Assembly: GCF_001545075.1 (NCBI RefSeq)
Contig: NZ_FCOB02000022.1
Span: 83,916-147,915, forward strand
Source of the DNA: Caballeronia ptereochthonis
GTDB taxonomy: Bacteria > Pseudomonadota > Gammaproteobacteria > Burkholderiales > Burkholderiaceae
Length of the DNA stretch: 64,000 bases
Reading direction: 5' to 3'
Under the pieces are notes generated by a model. That model saw only the letters and a program-made list of their open reading frames with translations, was not told where the DNA came from and did no database searches. This document shows, in pieces, positions 1 through 8,453 of this stretch. Both the position numbers and the translations under genes were made by a program. Position 1 is the stretch's first letter; each line of letters starts with the position of its first letter.

Positions 1-846
1 CTTGATGACGACATACGGCTTCTCGCTGATGCCGTACTCGCGATATTTCTTCGCGATCTTCCTGAGCACGCCGTCGATGGCCTCGGCGAGCGCTTCCTCG
101 CCGGTGCGCGCTTCGTAATCGACGCCTTCGACGTGCGCAAAATACGGATTCACCATCCACGGGTCGATCTCGACGAGCTTCGCGAACTTCTTCGCGACGT
201 CGTCATAGCAGGAGAAGTGCGTCGACTTGCGGCGCACAGCCCAGCCCGCGTGCAGCGGCGGCAGCAGATACTGCTCGTGCAGATTCTCCAGCACGGGCGG
301 AATGCCCGCAGAAAGATCATTGTTGAGCAGGATCGAGCACGGATCGAAGTTCTTCAGGCCCAGACGCCGCGGCGTGCGTTCGAGCGGCTCGAGCACGATC
401 TTCTGGCCGTCGGCGAGCGCGATGGTCACGGGGCCGTGAATGTTCTCGTCGAGCGTGCCGAAGCGGACGTTGAGTCCGGCCTGCCGCATGATCAGCGCGA
501 GCCGCGCGACATTCTCGAGGTAGAACGCGTTGCGCGTGTGGCGCTCGGGAATGACGAGCAGATTCTTCGCATCGGGACAGATTTTCTCGATGGACGCCAT
601 CGCCGCCTGCACCGCGAGCGGAAGCACTTCCTGCGGCAGGTTGTTGAAGCCGCCCGGGAAGAGATTGGCGTCGACGGGCGCGAGCTTGAACCCCGCGTTG
701 CGCAGATCGACTGAACAGTAGAACGGCGGCGTGTGCTCTTGCCATTCGAGACGGAACCACCGTTCGATGGCAGGCATGGCCTCGAGAATTTTCCGCTCGA
801 GGTCGAGCAGCGGACCACTTAACGCCGTAACTAGGTGCGGAACCAT
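1..846 (-). CDS. gshA: glutamate--cysteine ligase, 3' end outside window
   Basis: Catalyses ATP-dependent joining of glutamate and cysteine, the first step of glutathione synthesis, in the cytosol. The frame is open from the ATG at 846 to base 1 (282 residues), so the C-terminus is missing; proteobacterial GshA of this family is roughly 430 residues. Recognisable stretches include FYCSVDLRNAGFKLAPVDAN and LFPGGFNN near residues 45-75, and EQYLLPPLHAGW later, typical of the GshA family rather than the E. coli-type ligase. gshB is not in the window. The ATG at 844-846 is the first in frame and the protein begins as relatives do. The opposite-strand frames here are Arg-rich shadows. Confidence 0.9.
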   Translation of the reverse strand, partial: MVPHLVTALSGPLLDLERKILEAMPAIERWFRLEWQEHTPPFYCSVDLRNAGFKLAPVDANLFPGGFNNLPQEVLPLAVQAAMASIEKICPDAKNLLVIPERHTRNAFYLENVARLALIMRQAGLNVRFGTLDENIHGPVTIALADGQKIVLEPLERTPRRLGLKNFDPCSILLNNDLSAGIPPVLENLHEQYLLPPLHAGWAVRRKSTHFSCYDDVAKKFAKLVEIDPWMVNPYFAHVEGVDYEARTGEEALAEAIDGVLRKIAKKYREYGISEKPYVVIK

Positions 847-1047
847 TGATTTCTCGCGGACTGGGAGGAAAGATTGTAGAGCAATTGCTTTGCCTAATTG
901 GGGATGAACCGCCAATTACCAAGGTTTCCCGGGCCTTGCCGCACGGGCCCTGCGTTCAATATCGTCTATCGGTCCGATAGGGTCCGCGCGAGTCATGCAG
1001 CAGCCGCGACGCACGCTGGACGAAAGCACGACGAAAACGCAGCAGCT

Positions 1048-1074
1048 AAAAAAATGCCCGCCTTGGAGGCGGGC
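1048..1074 (-). terminator. rho-independent terminator after amtB
   Basis: Seven-base-pair GC stem (1056-1062 with 1068-1074), 5-base loop and seven A on the + strand (T-tract on the minus strand at 1048-1054), about 70 bp past the amtB stop. The rest of 847-1144, between gshA and amtB, shows nothing I recognise beyond the gshA leader. Confidence 0.85.
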
Positions 1075-1144
1075 AAAGTCGCTGCGCTCGTTCTTCACGC
1101 CGCGCCGAAGCGCCCTCTCGCGGCGCCCCGGCTGCGGCGAAACC

Positions 1145-2626
1145 TCATTCGACGTGCTCGCCGTGCAGCGTGACGTCGAGGCCCTCGCGCTCCTGCTCTT
1201 CCGTGACGCGCAGGCCGATGACCATGTCGATGACCTTGAGCAGGACGAAGCTCACGACGCCGCTGTAGACCAGCGTGACGAGCACGCCCTTCGCCTGCAC
1301 GAGCACGCTGCCGTCGAAGCCGCCGATGTCCTTCACCGCGAATACGCCCGTCAGCAGCGCGCCGATGATCCCGCCCACGCCGTGCACGCCGAACGCGTCG
1401 AGCGAGTCGTCGTAGTTGAACTTGTGCTTGAGCCAGGTGGCCGACCAGAAGCAGACCACGCCCGCGACGATGCCGATCACGATCGCACCCGTCACGCCGA
1501 CGAAGCCCGAAGCCGGCGTCACGGCCACGAGACCCGCGACCGCGCCCGAGATGATGCCGAGCACCGACGGCTTGCCCTTGGTGATCCACTCCGCGAACAT
1601 CCAGCCGAACGCGGCGAACGCGGTGGCGATCTGCGTCGTGAGCATCGCGAAGCCGGCGCGGCCGTCGGCGGCGACCGCCGAGCCCGCGTTGAAGCCGAAC
1701 CAGCCCACCCACAGCATCGATGCGCCGATCAGCGAGAGCACGAGGTTGTGCGGCGCCATCACTTCGCGGCCATAGCCGACGCGCTTGCCAAGCACGAGAC
1801 AGCACATCAGGCCCGCGATACCGGCGTTGATATGAACCACCGTGCCGCCCGCGAAGTCGAGCACGCCAGCCGACGCCAGCCAGCCGGTCGGTTCCCAGAC
1901 CATGTGCGCGATCGGCGAGTAGACGATCAGCGACCAGAGCGCCATGAACACGAGCATCGCCGAGAACTTCATGCGGTCAGCAAACGCGCCGGTGATGAGC
2001 GCCGGGGTGATGATCGCAAAGGTCAGCTGGAACGCGAAGTAGACCGACTCCGGAATCGTCGTGGCGAGGTGGCTCACGGTGAGCGTGGTCGCCTTGTCGC
2101 CCTTGATGTAGGCCAGGCCGTGCAGGAACACGCGCGAGAAGCCGCCGATGAACGAACCGCCCGGCGTGAACGCGATGCTGTAGCCGACCACCGTCCAGAG
2201 AATCGTCACGAGACAGCAGATCGCGAAGCTCTGCATGGCCGTGGCGAGCACGTTCTTCTTGCGGACCATGCCGGCGTAGAAGAGCGCGAGACCCGGAATC
2301 GTCATGAACAGCACAAGGGCGACGGAGGTCAGCATCCAGGCGGTGTCGCCCGCGCTGATCTTCGACGAATCGACCATGACCGGCTCGGTCGGCGCAGCGG
2401 GCGCGGCTTCCGACGCGCCCGAAGCCGCGGCCGCCGACGCGGCTTCAGCCGAAGACGCCATCGCCGTGTTGGCGCTGGCAGGTGCGCTTGCCGATGTGGA
2501 AGCAGCGGCGTCGGGCGCCGGTGCGGAGGCCGCGGCCGGAGCGGACGCGTCCTGAGCGAGGGCTGTGCCGACATTCGCGCCTGTCAGCGCGGCGGCTACC
2601 ATCAGTGACATCAAAAAGTTGCGCAT
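1145..2626 (-). CDS. amtB: ammonium transporter AmtB
   Basis: Inner-membrane ammonium channel of the Amt/Rh family, 493 residues. The start at 2626 has an AGAGGAA ribosome site; a longer frame to 2650 lacks one. A cleavable signal (ending TALA-Q) is followed by an Ala/Ser/Pro-rich segment of about 55 residues, then the usual eleven membrane segments. The pore twin histidines appear in VHINAGIAG and FGVHGVGG. It follows glnK by 43 bp, the classic glnK-amtB pairing in which GlnK plugs the channel when nitrogen is plentiful. Expression probably runs from the sigma-54 promoter ahead of glnK. The long low-complexity segment after the signal is unlike E. coli AmtB. Confidence 0.96.
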   Translation of the reverse strand: MRNFLMSLMVAAALTGANVGTALAQDASAPAAASAPAPDAAASTSASAPASANTAMASSAEAASAAAASGASEAAPAAPTEPVMVDSSKISAGDTAWMLTSVALVLFMTIPGLALFYAGMVRKKNVLATAMQSFAICCLVTILWTVVGYSIAFTPGGSFIGGFSRVFLHGLAYIKGDKATTLTVSHLATTIPESVYFAFQLTFAIITPALITGAFADRMKFSAMLVFMALWSLIVYSPIAHMVWEPTGWLASAGVLDFAGGTVVHINAGIAGLMCCLVLGKRVGYGREVMAPHNLVLSLIGASMLWVGWFGFNAGSAVAADGRAGFAMLTTQIATAFAAFGWMFAEWITKGKPSVLGIISGAVAGLVAVTPASGFVGVTGAIVIGIVAGVVCFWSATWLKHKFNYDDSLDAFGVHGVGGIIGALLTGVFAVKDIGGFDGSVLVQAKGVLVTLVYSGVVSFVLLKVIDMVIGLRVTEEQEREGLDVTLHGEHVE

Positions 2627-2669
2627 TCTTCTGGTTCCTCTTATCGCCAATTACTTAGCAAATTTCTTC

Positions 2670-3008
2670 TTAAAGAGCGTCCGCGCCGGTCTCCCCGGTG
2701 CGAATGCGAATGACCTGCTCGATCGCGGTGACGAAGATCTTTCCGTCGCCGATCTTGCCCGTGCGCGCGGCGCGCTCGACGGCCTCGATCGCCTGATCGA
2801 CGATGTCGTCCGACACGGCGGCCTCGATCTTCACCTTCGGCAGGAAGTCGACGACGTACTCCGCGCCCCGATAGAGCTCGGTGTGCCCCTTCTGCCGGCC
2901 GAAGCCTTTCACCTCGGTCACGGTGATGCCCGAGACGCCGATGGCCGACAGCGCTTCGCGCGCTTCGTCCAGCTTGAACGGCTTGATGATTGCGGTAATG
3001 AGCTTCAT
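2670..3008 (-). CDS. glnK: P-II nitrogen regulatory protein
   Basis: Trimeric PII signal protein, 112 residues, the normal family length. It integrates 2-oxoglutarate, ATP/ADP and glutamine status, and binds AmtB and nitrogen regulators. Tyr51, the uridylylation site, lies in the T-loop (GHTELYRGAEY), and the B-loop TGKIGDGKIFV and C-terminal RIRTGETGADAL are intact. First gene of the glnK-amtB unit. The linkage with amtB favours GlnK over GlnB. A sigma-54 promoter lies about 125 bp upstream. Confidence 0.96.
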   Translation of the reverse strand: MKLITAIIKPFKLDEAREALSAIGVSGITVTEVKGFGRQKGHTELYRGAEYVVDFLPKVKIEAAVSDDIVDQAIEAVERAARTGKIGDGKIFVTAIEQVIRIRTGETGADAL

Positions 3009-3132
3009 GTATCCCTCGCTGTGGTGTGCTGATCCTTCGATGCCTTCTAAAGCGGGATGCGCTGGGTGCTACCGCCATGTCCGCCCTGCCGGGCCGCTCA
3101 AAGAAGCGTGCAGAAAAGGTGCGCGCCTGTTA

Positions 3133-3148
3133 TGCAACTCGTATGCCA
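3133..3148 (-). promoter_or_regulatory. sigma-54 promoter of glnK-amtB
   Basis: On the minus strand the 16 bases read TGGCATACGAGTTGCA, against the consensus TGGCAC-R-N4-TTGCW: exact GG/GC spacing and one mismatch (C to T). The start would fall near 3121, giving a leader of about 113 bases to glnK. Sigma-54 control of glnK-amtB by NtrC is the norm in proteobacteria. Confidence 0.82.
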
Positions 3149-3422
3149 TGCGAGTGTTCATGCGGGTCTGCGCGATTTCGTGAAACCTTCGCGCAAAGGG
3201 TCTGCCGAACGGCCAACGTGCGCCACGCCCGCTGGCGCCGGGTTGGGTTCGTTGCTAGAGTGCTCGCAAGGTCCCGCAAAAAGGGGCATGGGCAGAAAAC
3301 GCGAGGGCGCGGCGGCGCTAAAATCGCGGCGCCTCAAAGGTGCTTCGAGGTGCGTCGGCGTCGCCGCCGGCGCGCACCAATATCGAACATTCGATAATTC
3401 GTGGCACTGACCTAACAACGAA

Positions 3423-3439
3423 TGCACTTTTTTTGTGCA
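3423..3439. promoter_or_regulatory. NtrC-like enhancer palindrome
   Basis: TGCAC-N7-GTGCA, 17 bp, the size and arms of the classical NtrC site TGCAC(C/T)-N5-(G/T)GTGCA. It lies about 310 bp upstream of the predicted glnK start point and 14 bp before the ubiK ATG, so it could also affect ubiK. A GCACCA half-site lies 45-50 bp closer to glnK. Confidence 0.5.
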
Positions 3440-3453
3440 AGAAGGGAGAAACG

Positions 3454-3717
3454 ATGAAGCAGCCCAACGACGTTTTCAACGATCTGCAGCAGAAGATGAG
3501 CGATCTCTTCAAGAACTCGCCCGCGAAAGACGTCGAACGGAACATGAAGGCGATGCTGGCGCAGGGCTTCTCGAAGCTCGATCTCGTCACGCGCGAGGAG
3601 TTCGACACGCAGACGCAGGTGCTCGTGCGCACCCGCGCCCGCCTGGAAGAACTCGAGAAGCGCGTCGTGCAGCTGGAGCAACGTCTCGCGGGCGGAGCCG
3701 GCGCCGCGCAAGACTAA
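3454..3717 (+). CDS. ubiK: ubiquinone biosynthesis accessory factor UbiK (YqiC/BMFP family)
   Basis: Small coiled-coil protein of 87 residues. UbiK relatives form trimers, bind membranes, and with UbiJ help assemble the aerobic ubiquinone pathway. The N-terminal half carries the amphipathic segment FNDLQQKMSDLFKNSPAKDVERN, and the C-terminal third is a heptad-rich coiled coil (LEELEKRVVQLEQRL). The start at 3454 has AAGGGAG six bases upstream; an in-frame ATG at 3340 gives an extension that does not look like protein. It is followed by comM on the same strand after 93 bp, a common arrangement in Burkholderia. Confidence 0.88.
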   Translation: MKQPNDVFNDLQQKMSDLFKNSPAKDVERNMKAMLAQGFSKLDLVTREEFDTQTQVLVRTRARLEELEKRVVQLEQRLAGGAGAAQD

Positions 3718-3810
3718 GGTTCCGAACCGCCCTATCGTCTACCTCGGCTAGCGAGCCGTGAGTTTCTGGTTTTGTTGCCGGCGCCATCCCGCGCCGTTTC
3801 AGGTGAAATC

Positions 3811-5355
3811 ATGTCGCTTGCCGTGGTACGCAGCCGCGCGCCCGCTCCTGGGCGCGCGCCCGAAGTCGTCGTCGAAGTTCATCTCGCCAACGGGCTGCCG
3901 TCGTTTTCCATCGTCGGCCTGCCCGATCTCGAAGTCCGCGAAAGCCGCGAGCGCGTGCGCGCCGCGCTGCAGAACTGCGGCTTCGACTTTCCTGTCCGCC
4001 GGATCACCGTCAACCTCGCGCCCGCCGACCTGCCGAAGGAGTCCGGCCGTTTCGACCTGCCGATCGCGCTCGGCATCCTCGCCGCGAGCGGACAGATTCC
4101 GGCCGAATCACTCGAGCATCGGGAGTTCGCGGGCGAGCTTTCGCTCACCGGCGCGCTGCGTCCGATGCGCGGCGCCTTCGCTATGGTGTGCGGCGCGGCG
4201 CGCCACTACGCGTCGGCAAGCGAACGTGGCCAGCGCGTGCCGGAGATCTACGTGCCGCTCGCGAGCGCGGCGGAAGCGGCGCTCGTGCCGGGCATTGACG
4301 TATTCGGCGCGGCGAACTTGCCGGCGCTCTGCGCGCATCTGAACGGCGTACCCGACGCGCGCCTCAAACCGGTGCACGCCGTGGCCCTTCCCCGCATGGC
4401 CGTATCGTCCCCCGATCTCGCCGACGTCATCGGCCATCCCGCCGCGCGACGGGCGCTCGAAGTGGCGGCGGCGGGCGGGCACCATCTGCTGATGGTCGGG
4501 CCGCCCGGCGCGGGCAAATCGACGCTCGCGGCGCGCCTGCCGGGCCTTCTTCCGCCGATGAGCGACGACGAAGCGCTCACCTCGGCCGCGATTCTCTCCG
4601 CCAGTTCGATCGGCTTTACGCCCGAGCAATGGCGCCGGCGGCCTTTTCGCGCGCCGCATCACTCGTCGAGCCCGGCGGCGCTCGTCGGCGGCCGCAATCC
4701 GCCGCAGCCGGGCGAGATCACGCTCGCGCATCTCGGCGTGCTCTTTCTCGACGAACTCCCGGAGTTCGACCGCAAGGTTCTCGAGACCCTGCGCGAACCG
4801 CTCGAAGTCGGGCACATCACGATCTCGCGCGCCGCGCAGCAGGCGGATTTTCCCGCGGCGTGCCAGCTGGTCGCGGCGATGAACCCATGCCCGTGCGGCT
4901 GGCGCGGCGATCCGGGCGGGCGCTGCCGCTGCTCCCCCGATATCGCGACACGGTATCTGCGCAAGCTGTCGGGGCCGTTGGTGGATCGCATCGACATTCA
5001 GATCGAACTGCCCGCGCTCACGCCCGCGGAATTGTCGGCGCGGGGCGCGGAGCGCGGCGAGTCGAGCGCGGTGGTCGCGGCTCGCGTCGCGGCAGCCCGC
5101 GACATTCAGACGCAGCGTCAGGGCAAGACCAATCGCGAACTCGACGGCCGCGAGGCCGACGACGTCTGCCGCCCGGATTCGGCAGGCGAGGCGTTGCTGC
5201 GCGCGGCGGGCGAGCGCTTCGGCTGGTCGGCGCGCGCGTACTACCGCGTGCTCAAGGTCGTGCGGACCATCGCCGATCTCGCGGGCGCCGAAACACCCCA
5301 GGTATCTCACGTGGCCGAGGCCGTGCAGTATCGCCGGGCGCTCCCGGGTGCGTGA
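3811..5355 (+). CDS. comM: YifB/ComM family Mg-chelatase-like AAA+ ATPase
   Basis: 514 residues. ComM is a hexameric helicase that promotes branch migration during integration of transforming DNA. The N-terminal third is the Lon-protease-like ChlI domain (VHLANGLPSFSIVGLPDLEV). The ATPase core has Walker A GPPGAGKST near residue 230 and Walker B VLFLDELPEF near 309, then a Cys cluster NPCPCGWRGDPGGRCRC near 358-375, and a C-terminal Mg-chelatase domain. The start at 3811 has AGGTGA upstream and begins MSLAVVRSRA as in relatives; the frame extends to 3772 without a better site. Presence implies a natural-transformation function, but that is family inference. Confidence 0.92.
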   Translation: MSLAVVRSRAPAPGRAPEVVVEVHLANGLPSFSIVGLPDLEVRESRERVRAALQNCGFDFPVRRITVNLAPADLPKESGRFDLPIALGILAASGQIPAESLEHREFAGELSLTGALRPMRGAFAMVCGAARHYASASERGQRVPEIYVPLASAAEAALVPGIDVFGAANLPALCAHLNGVPDARLKPVHAVALPRMAVSSPDLADVIGHPAARRALEVAAAGGHHLLMVGPPGAGKSTLAARLPGLLPPMSDDEALTSAAILSASSIGFTPEQWRRRPFRAPHHSSSPAALVGGRNPPQPGEITLAHLGVLFLDELPEFDRKVLETLREPLEVGHITISRAAQQADFPAACQLVAAMNPCPCGWRGDPGGRCRCSPDIATRYLRKLSGPLVDRIDIQIELPALTPAELSARGAERGESSAVVAARVAAARDIQTQRQGKTNRELDGREADDVCRPDSAGEALLRAAGERFGWSARAYYRVLKVVRTIADLAGAETPQVSHVAEAVQYRRALPGA

Positions 5356-5735
5356 ACGCGGCCTGACTCGGGCGTGGTCCACGCCCTGCTAGGCGGAAAA
5401 ATGCTTGTCAAGACTTGACTTATGCACACTGAGACGATCCGGGGCGCTTTTTCATCCGATCAAACCCCTGATCCAGCGTTATTTCGCAGACCATTGATTT
5501 TATTAGATTATTTAACTTGCCGCGAACGCAGGCAAACTAACGTAAACCGCATGAACTGGGCTTTTGCGCGCTGCCACACACTCTTTTCCACATAGTTATC
5601 CACAGACATTGTGGATAGTGAAAAAAGTCTATATGAATCCGTGGATTAGCCGCGCAACCTGCGAAGGAACTTTTAGTCCTCAAGCGCGACTAAGGTGTTT
5701 CTTAAGTCAATACTCGCAGAATTCGAGGACTTCCT
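5356..5735. other. AT-rich intergenic region with DnaA-box cluster
   Basis: A 380-bp gap between comM and a convergent lipoprotein gene. It holds a small hairpin just after comM (5370-5386), a 13-bp palindrome GTCAAG-A-CTTGAC at 5407-5419, an AT-rich stretch at about 5490-5520, and three DnaA boxes at 5584-5618. No coding frame is convincing. Confidence 0.6.
5584..5618. promoter_or_regulatory. three-box DnaA binding cluster
   Basis: TTTTCCACA at 5584-5592 and the perfect consensus TTATCCACA at 5596-5604 in direct orientation, then the inverse box TGTGGATAG (CTATCCACA read from the minus strand) at 5610-5618. Gaps are 3 and 5 bp. No dnaA, rpmH, gidA, parAB or repA gene is nearby, so a replication origin is not supported by context; a DnaA-titrating or DnaA-recharging site is possible. 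Confidence 0.6.
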
Positions 5736-6341
5736 CTAAAAGAGTTTGAAGGACGCGAAGAACTGGTCTGCCTGCTCCGGCGGCGGCATCTTGTCCGACA
5801 CGATCGCGAGCTGATAGACATGCGTCCCCCGCGCGACGAACCGCGCGTGAATGGTCCGCGACTCCCGCTTCTCTCCGCCTTGCCCCTTCACCTCGATCTC
5901 GCTGCCCGGCACCCGTCCGCCCGCCGCCAGGTCGATCTGCGTCTCGCGCGCCTCGGGCTTCGCGTTCACGTTGCGCGCGAGACCATGTTGCAGAAACTCG
6001 AGCGTCGCGCGCTGCAAGGCCGGATCGGCGCTCGGCAGCACCACCGTGCCGACGGCGAACACGGCATCGCCGGCTTCCGCGGTCTGCATGCGCATCGTCA
6101 TCGGCTGGCCGGCGATCTCGATCTTGCGTTCGTCCGAACGCGGCTTGGCGGGCAGCGTCACTTCGTAGCCGTCGTCGTTGTTCATCACGGTGCGCCAGTC
6201 GTAAGCAGGCGTGCATGCCAGCAGCGCGCCGCATGCGACGGATGCGCACACTCCCGCGCGCAGCACGGCGGCGGATAAAGCATTGATCGGACGAAAACAC
6301 CTGACGAAAGGTCTGGGGGAGAAAGAGAAAGCGCGCTTCAT
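5736..6341 (-). CDS. putative lipoprotein of unknown function
   Basis: About 201 residues from the ATG at 6341 (alternative ATG at 6368); neither start has a strong ribosome site. A basic N-terminus and hydrophobic stretch run into a lipobox-like LLAC followed by TPAYDWRTV, so it is probably a lipoprotein. The mature part is soluble, beginning with a domain like YEVTLPAKPRSDERKIEIAG and ending VSDKMPPPEQADQFFASFKLF, a pattern seen in small periplasmic proteins annotated as unknown in Burkholderia. It converges on comM across the DnaA-box region and is divergent from the thioredoxin gene. I cannot assign a function. Confidence 0.72.
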   Translation of the reverse strand: MKRAFSFSPRPFVRCFRPINALSAAVLRAGVCASVACGALLACTPAYDWRTVMNNDDGYEVTLPAKPRSDERKIEIAGQPMTMRMQTAEAGDAVFAVGTVVLPSADPALQRATLEFLQHGLARNVNAKPEARETQIDLAAGGRVPGSEIEVKGQGGEKRESRTIHARFVARGTHVYQLAIVSDKMPPPEQADQFFASFKLF

Positions 6342-6496
6342 GAGGGACCACTGCGTGAAAACCATCATTATCGCGCTGCAATGCCGGCCTTATCAGCGCG
6401 TCACGACTTCATCCCGAAAACGGCGCTAAAATGTGCAGCACTTACCCGTGCGGTTGCGCCCATTCGCCGCGCCGGCCCGGCAATCCGAGGTTTCAC

Positions 6497-7033
6497 ATGT
6501 CCCAAGCCACGCAAGAAACATCCACGCGCGCCAAGAGCCCGCTGCGCTATATCGTGACGGCGCTCGTCGCCGGCGTGATCGCCTGCACCGGCTACTTCGC
6601 CTTCGGCGGCCAGCAGAAAGTGCCGGACGCGACATTCACGCTGCTGTCGGGACAGAAGATTTCCACCGCGAGCGATCTGAAAGGCAAGGTGTATCTCGTC
6701 AACTTCTGGGCAACGAGCTGCGAGACCTGCATGAAGGAAATGCCCGAGATGATCAACACGTACAACAAGTTCAAGGGCCGCGGCCTGGAGTTCGTCGCGG
6801 TCGCGATGAACTACGACGCGCCGATGTACGTCAGCAACTACGCACAGACGCGCAACCTGCCGTTCAAGGTCGCGATGGATGACGGCAGCGCCGCCAAGCA
6901 GTTCGGCAACGTGCAGCTGACGCCGACGACCTTCGTCATCGACAGGAAAGGCAAGATCCTGAAGCGCTATGTCGGCGAGCCGACGTTCGCCGAACTGGAT
7001 CAACTGCTCGACAAGGCGCTAGGCTCGGCATAA
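6497..7033 (+). CDS. TlpA/ResA-family membrane-anchored thioredoxin
   Basis: 178 residues. One N-terminal membrane anchor (IVTALVAGVIACTGYFAF, residues about 15-32) places a thioredoxin-fold domain in the periplasm. The redox motif is WATSCETCMKE (Cys75, Cys78), and the cis-Pro loop is LTPTTFVID. Relatives reduce cytochrome c apoproteins or serve as periplasmic reductants; the exact partner is not evident. The start at 6497 has a GAGG site; the frame to 6431 lies over a TAAAAT -10 box at 6427-6432. No cytochrome maturation genes are adjacent. Confidence 0.88.
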   Translation: MSQATQETSTRAKSPLRYIVTALVAGVIACTGYFAFGGQQKVPDATFTLLSGQKISTASDLKGKVYLVNFWATSCETCMKEMPEMINTYNKFKGRGLEFVAVAMNYDAPMYVSNYAQTRNLPFKVAMDDGSAAKQFGNVQLTPTTFVIDRKGKILKRYVGEPTFAELDQLLDKALGSA

Positions 7034-7054
7034 GCGCCGAAGGCCGATCAAACC

Positions 7055-7084
7055 AAACGCCCGCTGATTCCAGCGGGCGTTTTG
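7055..7084. terminator. bidirectional terminator between tlpA-like gene and dctD
   Basis: Perfect 10-bp stem (7057-7066 with 7071-7080), loop ATTC, with an A-run on the left and TTTT on the right, so it can end transcription of both convergent genes. Confidence 0.88.
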
Positions 7085-7086
7085 CT

Positions 7087-8433
<1,347 letters not shown>

Positions 8434-8453
8434 GGTCTTGCCTCGACTATGTT

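Larger units (their letters stand above)
3009..3453. other. divergent glnK/ubiK control region
   Basis: A 445-bp region without a gene. It contains the sigma-54 promoter for glnK (3133-3148), a half-site GCACCA at 3374-3379, an NtrC-like palindrome at 3423-3439, a TAAAAT -10-like box at about 3318 on the + strand and the ubiK ribosome site AAGGGAG at 3441-3448. No open frame in it resembles a protein family. Confidence 0.7.

Noticed and set aside
995..2608. A 537-codon + strand frame opposite amtB
   Set aside because: Its translation is Arg/His/Asp-rich low-complexity sequence, an artefact of high-GC third positions; the opposite strand encodes a perfect AmtB.
3220..3238. GCGCCA-N7-TGGCGC as a second NtrC site
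   Set aside because: Spacing is 4 bp longer than in NtrC sites and the arms differ in the central bases.
5356..5735. Chromosomal replication origin
   Set aside because: DnaA boxes are present, but there are no dnaA, dnaN, rpmH, gidA, parAB or repA neighbours and only three boxes.
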